64,000 bases of DNA. It comes from an uncultured Paludibacter sp. GTDB taxonomy: Bacteria; Bacteroidota; Bacteroidia; Bacteroidales; Paludibacteraceae. Within the stretch, counting starts at the first letter, position 1, and each line of letters begins with the position of its first letter. The stretch is taken from NCBI GenBank assembly GCA_937897985.1, contig CALCBD010000033.1, positions 1-64,000 of the forward strand. The letters run 5' to 3'. A program made the position numbers and the translations under genes. Of this stretch, positions 32,770 to 40,617 are shown in pieces. The notes under the pieces are model-generated. The model saw nothing but the letters and a program-made list of their open reading frames with translations, searched no databases and was not told where the DNA came from.

Positions 32770-33549
32770 ATGAACCAATTTGATTTAACAGGTAAAATTG
32801 CTCTTGTAACCGGAGCATCTTATGGAATAGGTTATGCAATTGCCAGCGGATATGCCAGAGCAGGTGCAACCATTGTGTTTAATGACATCAATCAGGATTT
32901 GGTTGACAAAGGAATAGCCGCTTATGCCGCCGATGGAATCAAAGCACATGGTTATGTTGCCGATGTTACCAATGAAGATCAGATCAATGCTGTCGTTGCA
33001 CAGATTGAAAAAGAGGTCGGAGTAATTGATATCCTTGTGAACAATGCAGGTATTATCAAACGTATTCCAATGATCGAAATGACTGCTGCCGAATTCCGTC
33101 AGGTAATTGACATTGATCTGAACGGCCCGTTCATCGTTGCTAAAGCTGTACTTCCGGGTATGATTAAAAAGGGAGCAGGTAAGATTATTAACATTTGTTC
33201 CATGATGAGCGAACTGGGTCGCGAAACCGTTTCGGCTTATGCAGCCGCAAAAGGTGGTCTTAAGATGCTTACCAGAAATATTGCATCGGAATACGGCGAA
33301 TTTAACATTCAGTGCAACGGGCTTGGTCCGGGTTACATTGAAACTCCTCAGACTGAACCAATTCGTGTCAAAGGTCATCCTTTCAACGAGTTTATTATTG
33401 CAAAAACTCCTGCTGCCCGCTGGGGAAAAACCGAGGACCTGATCGGACCGGCTGTTTTTCTTGCATCACAGGCATCTGACTTTGTGAATGGTCACGTACT
33501 TTATGTAGATGGCGGAATACTTGCTTATATCGGCAAACAACCCAAATAA
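32770..33549 (+). CDS. kduD: 2-dehydro-3-deoxy-D-gluconate 5-dehydrogenase / gluconate 5-dehydrogenase (SDR family)
   Basis: The 259-residue short-chain dehydrogenase has the cofactor motif VTGASYGIGYAIASGYA, the NNAG motif (ILVNNAGIIKR), catalytic Ser in INICSMMSELG and the YxxxK pair in SAYAAAKGGLKML. It acts after KduI, reducing the hexodiulosonate to 2-keto-3-deoxygluconate. Gluconate 5-dehydrogenases are close relatives; the tight kduI neighbourhood favours KduD. The DUF4861 gene follows by 36 bases. Confidence 0.92.
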   Translation: MNQFDLTGKIALVTGASYGIGYAIASGYARAGATIVFNDINQDLVDKGIAAYAADGIKAHGYVADVTNEDQINAVVAQIEKEVGVIDILVNNAGIIKRIPMIEMTAAEFRQVIDIDLNGPFIVAKAVLPGMIKKGAGKIINICSMMSELGRETVSAYAAAKGGLKMLTRNIASEYGEFNIQCNGLGPGYIETPQTEPIRVKGHPFNEFIIAKTPAARWGKTEDLIGPAVFLASQASDFVNGHVLYVDGGILAYIGKQPK

Positions 33550-33585
33550 TTTTAATGATTGTTTCATTTTGAAAAAAATATACAA

Positions 33586-34716
33586 ATGAAAAAAATCGGA
33601 TTTTTAACAGTTATATCATTTTTGTTTTTTGTGCAGGCTAATGCTGTGCGCAAAGTTACGATTACAAACACAAGTCCTGTGAATCGTAAGGCAGAAATGG
33701 TGGAAGTGAAGGTTTCGGATCTGAAACTGAGTTTTGGCACAAAAACTTATGTTTTAACTGACATGAATAACAAAGAACTTCCTTACCAAATCATTTATGA
33801 TGGAAGTCAAAAACCCCGGAGCATCATTTTTGAAACAGATGTAAATGTTGGCAGCTCTGTTAGTTACGTTTTTACTGAAGGAACACCTGCCACCGTAAAA
33901 CCCCGTACTTCAGCTCAATTCGTCCCCGAACGAAAGGATGACTTTGCATGGGAAAATGACCTGGCTGCATACCGAATGTATGGCCCTGCCCTTGCTGCTG
34001 AAAACCCGAGTAACGGAGTTGATCTGTGGTTGAAAAGTACTGACGAAATTGTGGTGGCCAAACGTTATCGCGATGAACTTCAAAACGGCATTACGTATCA
34101 TGTGGATCACGGAAACGGACTCGATTGCTACAAAGTAGGTCATACCCTCGGAGCCGGTGGTATTGCCCCTTTCAAATCAGGTAAACTATGGATTGGAAAT
34201 CACTTCAGCAGCTATAAAATAATTGAAACCGGACCGCTTCGTTCCGTTTTTGAACTTATTTACGATTCGGTTGAAGTTGAAAAACAGTTTTACAAACAAA
34301 CCATCAGAATTACAACCACTGCCGGCGCTACCCTCAATAAAGCCGAAGTACGATTTGAAGGGAAAAAGCAGGATATGAAACTGGCTGCAGGAATCTATCT
34401 GCACGATGGAAAAGGAGTTGTCAAAAACGAACCTAACAACGGAATTATTGCATATTCCGAAAATGCTGTTTCGGATGCGGGCTTACCTTCCGGACGCAAC
34501 TACGTTGGTGTTTATATTCCAGTTGACAAAACCGAAAGTAAAATCAACGATACGCATCTTTTAATCTGTGCCGACTATAAAGCCGGTGATACGTTCGTTT
34601 ATTATTTCGGAGGCGGATGGAGCAAATGGAAATTTCCTACCGATAACGATTGGTTCAATGCTGTGACAAAACTCAGGGATTGCATTCAATATCCTTTGAA
34701 AGTTACTGTAAAATAG
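33586..34716 (+). CDS. DUF4861 secreted protein
   Basis: The roughly 376-residue protein begins MKKIGFLTVISFLFFVQANA, a clean signal peptide. A TTG-initiated extension from 33559 would put nine residues before it and is unlikely. The mature chain is beta-rich (MVEVKVSDLKLSFGTKTYVL, FAWENDLAAYRMYGPALAAE, YHVDHGNGLDCYKVGHTLGA) and ends with a Trp-rich segment (YYFGGGWSKWKFPTDNDWF). This matches DUF4861, found in polysaccharide-utilisation loci for uronic-acid glycans. Its biochemical role is not established to my knowledge. Placement after kduD implies periplasmic processing of an acidic sugar. Confidence 0.8.
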   Translation: MKKIGFLTVISFLFFVQANAVRKVTITNTSPVNRKAEMVEVKVSDLKLSFGTKTYVLTDMNNKELPYQIIYDGSQKPRSIIFETDVNVGSSVSYVFTEGTPATVKPRTSAQFVPERKDDFAWENDLAAYRMYGPALAAENPSNGVDLWLKSTDEIVVAKRYRDELQNGITYHVDHGNGLDCYKVGHTLGAGGIAPFKSGKLWIGNHFSSYKIIETGPLRSVFELIYDSVEVEKQFYKQTIRITTTAGATLNKAEVRFEGKKQDMKLAAGIYLHDGKGVVKNEPNNGIIAYSENAVSDAGLPSGRNYVGVYIPVDKTESKINDTHLLICADYKAGDTFVYYFGGGWSKWKFPTDNDWFNAVTKLRDCIQYPLKVTVK

Positions 34717-34732
34717 ACTTCCTTAAACAAAT

Positions 34733-34769
34733 ATAAATCCCTGTCGGCTTCTGTTCGGCAGGGATTTAT
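34733..34769 (+). terminator. Terminator of the kdu operon
   Basis: ATAAATCCCTG (34733-34743) pairs with CAGGGATTTAT (34759-34769), followed by TTTTA, 16 bases after the DUF4861 stop. Confidence 0.85.
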
Positions 34770-34800
34770 TTTATCATTCGGGTTAAATTAATTAATTTTG
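34770..34800 (+). promoter_or_regulatory. tsaB promoter
   Basis: TTTA (34770-34773) lies 19 bases before TAATTTTG (34793-34800); the leader to the tsaB ATG is about 54 bases. Confidence 0.6.
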
Positions 34801-34854
34801 CAACAATTTACTTCAAATACAAAAGTGATATAAATCTGAATTACAAACACTTAT

Positions 34855-35541
34855 ATGGTAATTTTACATATTGAAACTTCTACAAATGTCTGTTCTGTGG
34901 CAGTAAGCGAACATTCCGGTCTGTTGTTTTCGGTTTCGAACGACGAAGGAATGAATCATGCTGCACTGCTGAGCGGATTTGTCGATCAGGCTTTAAAGTT
35001 CATAAAAGCAAACAATAAAAAACCTGATGCTGTGGCTGTGAGCAGTGGACCCGGTTCGTACACAGGATTGCGAATCGGAGTTTCTACAGCCAAAGGATTG
35101 TGTTATGGACTTGACATCCCGTTAATTGCAGTCAGTACGCCCGAAATTATTGCAACAGGCGCCTTAAAACAAATAAATGATCATGACCTGTTCCTAATTT
35201 GTCCGATGATTGATGCACGCCGCATGGAAGTTTATTCTGCATTTTACAATTCAAAAAATGAAGTTTTCAGAAACATCATGGCTGATATTATCGACGAAAA
35301 CTCATATTCCGAAATTCTGAGCCGGCACAAGGTATATTTTACCGGAAATGGCGCTGGCAAATGTAAAACAACCATCACACATCCAAATGCCGTTTTCATT
35401 GACGACATTGCTCCTTTAGCCGAAAATATGATCCCGATTGCCACAAAAGCATACACCGAAAAGAACTTTGTTGATATTGCCTATTTCGAGCCTTTTTACC
35501 TCAAGGAATTTCAGGTAACAACTCCCAAAAAAAATCTCTGA
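34855..35541 (+). CDS. tsaB: tRNA threonylcarbamoyladenosine biosynthesis protein TsaB
   Basis: This 228-residue ASKHA-fold pseudo-enzyme partners TsaD and TsaE in making t6A37 on ANN-decoding tRNAs. Family motifs are ILHIETSTNVCSVAV at the N-terminus, VAVSSGPGSYTGLRIGVSTA near residue 62 and LICPMIDARRMEVYSAFY near 115. Length is normal. The last codons and stop lie inside the 5' arm of the hairpin at 35535-35578, which serves as the terminator of the opposing SPOR gene. Confidence 0.95.
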   Translation: MVILHIETSTNVCSVAVSEHSGLLFSVSNDEGMNHAALLSGFVDQALKFIKANNKKPDAVAVSSGPGSYTGLRIGVSTAKGLCYGLDIPLIAVSTPEIIATGALKQINDHDLFLICPMIDARRMEVYSAFYNSKNEVFRNIMADIIDENSYSEILSRHKVYFTGNGAGKCKTTITHPNAVFIDDIAPLAENMIPIATKAYTEKNFVDIAYFEPFYLKEFQVTTPKKNL

Positions 35542-35578
35542 TTTTACTACGTCAAAACCGACGGAGTAAAATCAGAGA
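35535..35578 (-). terminator. Terminator of the SPOR gene, embedded in the tsaB 3' end
   Basis: A 14-bp perfect stem (35535-35548 with 35565-35578) plus an inner CGTC/GACG pair makes a long hairpin. On the minus strand it is followed by eight T residues (35534-35527), so it mainly stops the leftward gene. The tsaB stop codon (35539-35541) lies inside the stem, and no T-run follows on the plus side. Confidence 0.85.
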
Positions 35579-35601
35579 AACAACTATAATCCAACATTTA
35601 A

Positions 35602-36066
35602 TTATTTTTGTACAAGCACCCAGGCATCCGGAAAACGTTCCTTTATTCCGTTAATACGGGCACGGGCTTGGGAATATTCATTGAACGAGGCGATTAACAC
35701 CCGATACCAGCCCTGTTCATTTACCACTACAAGTGCTTTGTTTCCTTCACTCGTGAGTGTATTTTGGAGGCCTTTGGCATTTTGCTGGCTTTTAAAACTA
35801 CCTACCACAACATGATATTTATTATTTAAAGCTGCTGCATCGCCATCCGATAATTTAAATGACTCATTACGTGTCACTTCCTTTTCGTATGAATTTACTG
35901 CGGGCTGAATACTCTCCTGAGTTGTAGTGGTTTGAGGAGCCACGGTTTTTGTAGTTGCAGGAATGTTAGCTCCTTTAATTTCGGCTACTTTCTGTTTCGA
36001 TTTACAGGCTGTACCCGACATAGCAATGATTGCTAATGCAAGAAAAATTCTAATCGTTTTTTTCAT
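35602..36066 (-). CDS. SPOR-domain lipoprotein
   Basis: The roughly 154-residue protein begins MKKTIRIFLALAIIAMSGTA with the lipobox cysteine next; an upstream in-frame ATG at 36078 would add only MTLN. A Thr/Gln-rich linker (about 25-60) leads to a C-terminal SPOR domain (about 78-154: YHVVVGSFKSQQNAKGLQNT, KALVVVNEQGWYRVLIASFN, ARARINGIKERFPDAWVLVQ). SPOR domains bind denuded peptidoglycan glycan strands, often at division sites. It is a single gene ended by the hairpin on its left. Confidence 0.9.
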   Translation of the reverse strand: MKKTIRIFLALAIIAMSGTACKSKQKVAEIKGANIPATTKTVAPQTTTTQESIQPAVNSYEKEVTRNESFKLSDGDAAALNNKYHVVVGSFKSQQNAKGLQNTLTSEGNKALVVVNEQGWYRVLIASFNEYSQARARINGIKERFPDAWVLVQK

Positions 36067-36176
36067 ATTCAATGTCATCTAAATATTTTTACATTTTCAT
36101 TGCAAATATGCTAATAATTAATTTGCTGACCAACAAATTAGCATTTTTTTAATAAAAAACAACGTATCAAAATAAA

Positions 36177-36200
36177 CAAATAAGCAAGTTTGCTTGTTTG
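36177..36200. promoter_or_regulatory. Imperfect palindrome upstream of sodB
   Basis: CAAATAAGCAA, GT, TTGCTTGTTTG forms an inverted repeat with 11-base arms and one mismatch, ending 54 bases before the sodB ATG. It could be an operator or a leader hairpin. Confidence 0.4.
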
Positions 36201-36254
36201 AGGGTCATAAGAATCAACATAAATAAAAATATTAAATCAATAAAAAATTAAGTT

Positions 36255-36830
36255 ATGAAATTTACATTGCCCGAATTGCCTTATGCACACAATGCATTAG
36301 AACCGATTATTTCTGAAAAAACAATTGCTTTCCATTACGGAAAACATCATCAGACTTATGTTAACAATCTGAACGGTTTGGTTGGAGGTACTGAATTTGA
36401 AAATGCCGATTTAGATACGATTGTTAAAAAATCAGAAGGCCCTGTCTTCAATAATGCTGCTCAAATCTGGAATCATAATTTCTATTTTCTTTCACTGACA
36501 CCTGTAAAAGGTAGTCAACCATCCGAAAAACTTGCTGCTGCCATCGGGGCCGCCTTCGGTTCGTTCGATTCATTTAAAGATGAATTCGGCAAAGCCGCTG
36601 TGAGCGTTTTCGGTTCAGGTTGGGCTTGGCTTGTGAAAGACACTGAAGGCAAACTTTCGATTGTGAAAGAAAGTAATGCCGGTAATCCATTGACCCGCGG
36701 ATTAGTTCCGCTGCTTACCTTTGATGTTTGGGAACATGCCTATTATATCGACTATCAGAACCGTCGCGCCGACTATGTTGCCGCTTTGTGGGATCTGGTT
36801 GACTGGAATGTGGTATCGGCCAGATATTAA
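36255..36830 (+). CDS. sodB: Superoxide dismutase (Fe-type)
   Basis: This 191-residue enzyme dismutates superoxide. Metal ligands are His27 (AFHYGKHHQTYVNNL), the His in AAQIWNHNFYFLSL, and the Asp and His of FDVWEHAYYIDYQNRRADYV. The Gln in NNAAQIWNH occupies the position typical of iron enzymes, and FGSGWAWLVKD is present. Length is standard. It stands alone between its own leader and a strong terminator. Confidence 0.95.
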   Translation: MKFTLPELPYAHNALEPIISEKTIAFHYGKHHQTYVNNLNGLVGGTEFENADLDTIVKKSEGPVFNNAAQIWNHNFYFLSLTPVKGSQPSEKLAAAIGAAFGSFDSFKDEFGKAAVSVFGSGWAWLVKDTEGKLSIVKESNAGNPLTRGLVPLLTFDVWEHAYYIDYQNRRADYVAALWDLVDWNVVSARY

Positions 36831-36849
36831 TCATTTGAATTTGTTTTAT

Positions 36850-36897
36850 AAAAAAAATGGTTGTTTCAATCTGAAAAGTTGAAACAACCATTTTTTT
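36850..36897 (+). terminator. sodB terminator
   Basis: A long stem of A-tract plus TGGTTGTTTCAA (to 36869) pairs with TTGAAACAACCA (36879-36890) and a T8 run. It is symmetrical, so it can also end the opposing GSCFA gene. Confidence 0.9.
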
Positions 36898-36916
36898 TCA
36901 GCCCCGTCCACCTCTT

Positions 36917-37879
36917 TTATTTTTGAAGTCTTTCGGCCAGAAACGGATATTGCCGGATGATATTTTCACGTCTCTTTTCGAGATGATGAAGAAATAATTT
37001 ATACTCTCCGGACATTGGATGAAGCGGACGATGAGCCAGATCGGCCGATAATTGTTCCATTTGCATTTTTAACTTCAAAGTTTCGTCAGTCATAAAAGAC
37101 TGAGCGAAAATATCCCAGATATATCTGACAGCTGAATCCGAAGGATGAAGCATATCATCGGCATAAAACCTGTAATCGCGCAGGTCATCCATCTGTATTT
37201 CAAAGGCAGGAAAATAAAATACATCTTCAAACTGCTTCTGAATTGCATCCACAGCCAGCAATAAAATGCTTTTACTGATTGTGTTTTCGTGGGCACCATC
37301 TTTCCAGTGACGAATGGGACTGACTGTAAAAACAATTTTCAACTCAGGATTCAAACCGTGAAGCTGTTCGATGAGTGATGTATAGCTCTGCACTATTTCA
37401 CCGACACTCAGTTGACGCCGGTTAAAATGATCAGATGGTAATTTGTGGCAATTTGACACTACTTTGCCGCTGAGTTTTTCTTCGAAAACCCATGCTGTAC
37501 CAAAAGTGATCAATAAAAAACCGGCATTTTTTAAAAATTCTGATGCGTATCCGAGCCGGTTGTTGATCTGTTCCAGACAACTTTCAGCATTCGAATCCGA
37601 AAACAAGCTGCTGTGTGAAAAGCTGTGCCACAATGACTTATACTCAAACAAATCGCCGGCAATAAATTTTTTGTCGGCAATTAAATCATTTAAACTGTTA
37701 AGAACTGAAACCGGATTATAAATCACTCCAAACGGATTAATTTCTGTATCGAAAAAAGCATTTTTCAATTTCAGACCAATATTTCCGGCAAAGCAAGAAC
37801 CGACAGCAAGTATTTTACTCTTATAATCAATTTTGGAAGGATAGGGTTTAACCTGTACCGTTGTCCTGAAATAATCCAT
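36917..37879 (-). CDS. GSCFA domain protein
   Basis: The 320-residue protein carries the eponymous motif ILAVGSCFAGNIGLKL near residue 28 and downstream family segments NPFGVIYNPVSVLNSL, LLITFGTAWVFEEK and FTVSPIRHWKDGAHENTISK. The C-terminal part has YRFYADDMLHPSDSAVRYIW. The GSCFA family belongs to the SGNH/GDSL-like hydrolases, with Ser in GSC and the late D..H pair as likely catalytic residues. The substrate is unknown. No signal peptide is visible, so it is probably cytoplasmic. Confidence 0.88.
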   Translation of the reverse strand: MDYFRTTVQVKPYPSKIDYKSKILAVGSCFAGNIGLKLKNAFFDTEINPFGVIYNPVSVLNSLNDLIADKKFIAGDLFEYKSLWHSFSHSSLFSDSNAESCLEQINNRLGYASEFLKNAGFLLITFGTAWVFEEKLSGKVVSNCHKLPSDHFNRRQLSVGEIVQSYTSLIEQLHGLNPELKIVFTVSPIRHWKDGAHENTISKSILLLAVDAIQKQFEDVFYFPAFEIQMDDLRDYRFYADDMLHPSDSAVRYIWDIFAQSFMTDETLKLKMQMEQLSADLAHRPLHPMSGEYKLFLHHLEKRRENIIRQYPFLAERLQK

Positions 37880-38028
37880 AAACTCAAAATTTTCTTAATA
37901 CATACCGGAGAAAATTAAACACATACAGCTAAATTACTGTATATTAATCACATTCAGGGTCAATCAGCGATTGATACTTTAGCATGACACTCCACAAAAG
38001 TAAATAAAAACAAATGAACACAAAACAA

Positions 38029-38057
38029 AAAAGCTCCGAAAAAATTCCGGAGCTTTT
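38029..38057 (-). terminator. Terminator of the Cys-rich protein gene
   Basis: AAAAGCTCCG (38029-38038) pairs with CGGAGCTTTT (38048-38057); on the minus strand the hairpin is followed by a T-rich tract. Confidence 0.8.
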
Positions 38058-38079
38058 ATTCATTTGCTAAATAAGCAGT

Positions 38080-38430
38080 TTAAATCTTTTTTGTAGCTTT
38101 TTTATCAGAGCAGCATGATTTAGCTCCGTCTTTGCAACTTGCTTTAGCATCTTTGTCTTTGCAGCATGCTTTAGCATCTTTGTCTTTGCAACAAGCTTTA
38201 CCATTTGCCATTTCTTTGCCCTGACAGCAGGATTTTTTATCAGCCGAAGCTTTATCATTGCAGGCAGCATGCGATTTAACCGCTGTACCGTCGGCAGATT
38301 TTCCGTCTTTGCAACAAGCTTTAGCTTCAGTTTTAGTTGTAGCAGCTGTGGTTTTTGCTGCTGTTTGTGCCATCACATTTACCGAAACGAACATGGCAAC
38401 CAATGCGAGAATAAATAAATTCTTTTTCAT
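38080..38430 (-). CDS. Secreted Cys/Lys/Ala-rich repeat protein, metallothionein-like composition
   Basis: The 116-residue protein has a signal peptide (MKKNLFILALVAMFVSVNVM, cleaved near AQ). The mature region holds twelve cysteines, five of them as CC pairs, spaced by Lys/Asp/Ala: ACCKDGKSADG, SCCQGKEMANG, then tandem KACCKDKDA, KACCKDKDA and KASCKDGAKSCC. Apart from the signal peptide there are almost no bulky hydrophobic residues, so the chain is probably unfolded until it binds metal. No family is recognised. A periplasmic metal buffer is inferred from composition only. Confidence 0.75.
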   Translation of the reverse strand: MKKNLFILALVAMFVSVNVMAQTAAKTTAATTKTEAKACCKDGKSADGTAVKSHAACNDKASADKKSCCQGKEMANGKACCKDKDAKACCKDKDAKASCKDGAKSCCSDKKATKKI

Positions 38431-38773
38431 TTAGAGTTTTCTTTTACAATTAGAGATTAGAACTTGTTAAAAAATAAACTTAGTAATTTTACAATTTGAA
38501 TTACTAAACGTAAAAGTAGAATATATAGTTCACAGAACAAGAAATTTCAATAAAATCTTGTGTTTTTTTAATTATTTTATCAACTTAGCTTCGGATTTGC
38601 AAATAAACTTATACCCTACAACGGGTTAAACAGACGTAAGTATCAGGCTTAAAAATCATAATTCAGCTTCATTTTTCAAATTTATTGTAAAAAATAGCGA
38701 AAAGATTTTTTTTGAAATAGAAAAAGTTATACTTTTGCCGGACTAATTAGTACTAACAAAAATTTTAAAGAAA
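38431..38773. other. Divergent intergenic region between Cys-rich gene and ferredoxin
   Basis: This 343-base AT-rich region contains the ferredoxin -7 box near its right end. I see no other gene or clear regulatory element. Confidence 0.5.
38730..38737 (+). promoter_or_regulatory. -7 box of the ferredoxin gene
   Basis: TACTTTTG matches the Bacteroidota -7 element, 36 bases before the ATG. A TTTG at 38711-38714 is only 15 bases upstream, shorter than the usual spacing. Confidence 0.6.
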
Positions 38774-38944
38774 ATGGCTTACGTAATTTCAGAAGATTGT
38801 ATTGCTTGCGGTTCGTGCATCAGCGAATGCCCTGTAGACGCGATTTCGGAAGGTGATATCTATGTTATCGATGCAGATATTTGTACCGATTGTGGAACTT
38901 GTGCTGATGTTTGTCCATCAGAAGCAATCAGTCCGGTAGCATAA
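38774..38944 (+). CDS. 2[4Fe-4S] ferredoxin
   Basis: The 56-residue clostridial-type ferredoxin has two complete cluster motifs, CIACGSCISECP (residues 9-20) and CTDCGTCADVCP (37-48), with the internal pseudo-twofold repeat. It begins MAYVISEDCIACG. The size is normal for the family. It carries low-potential electrons, for example for pyruvate:ferredoxin oxidoreductase or hydrogenase; no partner gene is adjacent. It has its own promoter and terminator, consistent with high expression. Confidence 0.95.
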   Translation: MAYVISEDCIACGSCISECPVDAISEGDIYVIDADICTDCGTCADVCPSEAISPVA

Positions 38945-38968
38945 TCAAACGAACTGCTTATTTACATT

Positions 38969-39000
38969 GAAGCCCTGATTTTTAAATAAATCAGGGCTTC
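38969..39000 (+). terminator. Ferredoxin terminator
   Basis: A perfect 13-bp stem (38969-38981 with 38988-39000), loop TTAAAT, followed by ATTTTGTTT. It also separates the convergent phosphatidyltransferase gene. Confidence 0.88.
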
Positions 39001-39019
39001 ATTTTGTTTATAATGGTCG

Positions 39020-39721
39020 TCATTTCTTGTCTGACGTTTCTTTTCCCGTCCGGATATCACGCTCATCGCCCAGTTTCAGCAGTTTTATGAAATCAACCAA
39101 ATTGATTACAAAAAGCATAACAGTAACAAAGGCAGTAAAATACAACAATGTTTTTGGAAATAACACTTCAAGAATCAAAAACAAAGAAATGATAATTCTT
39201 ACTTCGGTAGGACTAAAGATACCTGAATCAATTGAATATTTGTCAGTGATTTTGTAACGTACCAGTGTAGTTATCATTTCCCACCCATACATAACCACAA
39301 AACCAAAACCAAAAATTTCCCACGCACCTTCAGCATAAATGACAAAACCAAGTCCCATAAGGATAATGCCTAACCAATCGGTCGAAATGTCGAGTGCAAA
39401 TCCATACCATTTTCGGGGAATTTTTCGGTAGTAAGCAATTCTGCCGTCCAACGAATCGCCAAACCAGCTGAGCATATAGCCCGCAACTCCTAACAAAAGA
39501 AATGTCCGGTCGGTATAGGTAGCCAAAACAAAACTGACAAAAACAAGTATACTTCCCGCAAACCCTATAAAGGAAAGCATATCGGAACTTATCCACGAAG
39601 GAATTCGCTGGACAAGATAAGCGATTGCCTTTTGCTCAGGTCCTCTGAGTATATTTGTACGTTCTCTGTCTGTAGAGATTATTTTCCGTACTGCTTCATT
39701 TTCTTTTTTATTAAACTCCAT
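39020..39721 (-). CDS. CDP-alcohol phosphatidyltransferase family protein
   Basis: The 233-residue membrane protein has about six transmembrane helices and the family signature D..DG..A..(8)..G...D...D, seen as DSLDGRIAYYRKI followed by YGFALDISTDW (about residues 87-115). The usual AR is AY here. These enzymes transfer a phosphatidyl or similar phospho-group from a CDP-alcohol to a hydroxyl acceptor in phospholipid synthesis. The N-terminus (RGPEQKAIAYLVQRIPSWIS) resembles family members that do not match PgsA or PssA closely, so the acceptor alcohol is uncertain. No operon partner. Confidence 0.85.
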   Translation of the reverse strand: MEFNKKENEAVRKIISTDRERTNILRGPEQKAIAYLVQRIPSWISSDMLSFIGFAGSILVFVSFVLATYTDRTFLLLGVAGYMLSWFGDSLDGRIAYYRKIPRKWYGFALDISTDWLGIILMGLGFVIYAEGAWEIFGFGFVVMYGWEMITTLVRYKITDKYSIDSGIFSPTEVRIIISLFLILEVLFPKTLLYFTAFVTVMLFVINLVDFIKLLKLGDERDIRTGKETSDKK

Positions 39722-40096
39722 TCCGGTATTTTTTGTAACAGATTACGACTTTCAAACCAGCCATTATAATCAACGGTATCCTCACATGTACAACAGCTTT
39801 GATTTGCTTAATTGAGTACAAAATTACATTATTATTTCAAATATCTAATGAAAATTTGCAAAATAAATAACAGCATTACCTACATGCACCGGCATCTGTT
39901 AAGAAAGGTGTTCTTTAATTGCCTTACTATCATTTTAATAAAGAAGAAAAACCAACGCTTTGAAAAACTTCAATCCAAAATATTTTTAATTTCAATATTC
40001 AAATTAATTTTATTTATCGAACAATTTACAAAATATACTTACCTTTGTAAATCATTTCTGAAAACATAAAATTAACTATTCAATTTACAAAAAACA
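39722..40096. other. Divergent intergenic region upstream of marR-like gene
   Basis: This 375-base AT-rich region holds the marR-like gene's -7 box and, on the minus strand, a TAATTTTG (39819-39826) that may serve the phosphatidyltransferase gene. The 85-codon TTG-initiated frame inside it has the composition of noncoding DNA. Confidence 0.5.
40040..40047 (+). promoter_or_regulatory. -7 box of the MarR-MFS unit
   Basis: TACCTTTG matches TAnnTTTG 49 bases before the marR-like ATG. Confidence 0.5.
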
Positions 40097-40528
40097 ATGT
40101 CAGACTTTCATGCGTTGATATCTTATTTATCCGATTTAATTGAAAAAATTCTTTTGGAAACCTTCAATGATTCTGATATTAAAGATCTTACACAACAGCA
40201 GATCCATTATCTCAAAGTGATAGTACGTATGAAATATCCCACAGTAACCGAACTTGCCAACGAATTGAAAATCAAAAAACCTACGGTAACCATACTCATT
40301 GACAAACTCGAAAAAAAAGGATACATCAAAAGAGTAGCTTCGAAAAGCGACCGAAGGGTTACACACATAATGATGGATGAAAAAGGTCAGATCATCCAAC
40401 AACTCCGCAAAATTGCGTCGCGTCGGCTTGAAGAAACAATCAGCCGATCACTTAACGAGACCGAAGTGAGTATTCTGGCTGAAATTCTAAAAAAATTAGC
40501 AAACAGTCCGGAAAACAATAACGACTGA
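40097..40528 (+). CDS. MarR-family transcriptional regulator
   Basis: The 143-residue winged-helix regulator has the dimerisation helix at the N-terminus, the recognition region TVTELANELKIKKPTVTILI (about residues 52-71) and the wing with SKSDRRVTHIMMDEKGQ, including the Asp-Arg typical of MarR wings. It is transcribed just upstream of an MFS transporter. The pair fits ligand-relieved control of an efflux pump, though no operator palindrome was confirmed. Confidence 0.9.
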   Translation: MSDFHALISYLSDLIEKILLETFNDSDIKDLTQQQIHYLKVIVRMKYPTVTELANELKIKKPTVTILIDKLEKKGYIKRVASKSDRRVTHIMMDEKGQIIQQLRKIASRRLEETISRSLNETEVSILAEILKKLANSPENNND

Positions 40529-40617
40529 CTTGTCATCGGCTGTTGAACGCCGCCATCTTTAAAAAACAGATCCGGTGGTATAAAGGAACAAACCGGAAAA
40601 CATGTATTGATTTGAAA

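Noticed and set aside
32785..33378. 197-codon minus-strand frame inside kduD
   Set aside because: It is a complete antisense shadow of an SDR gene with all its motifs intact on the plus strand.
33559..33585. TTG-initiated extension of the DUF4861 gene
   Set aside because: It would put nine hydrophilic residues before a clean signal peptide that begins at the ATG at 33586.
39812..40069. 85-codon plus-strand frame before the MarR gene
   Set aside because: It starts with TTG, is Lys/Ile/Phe/Leu-rich as expected of translated AT-rich noncoding DNA, and overlaps the marR promoter.
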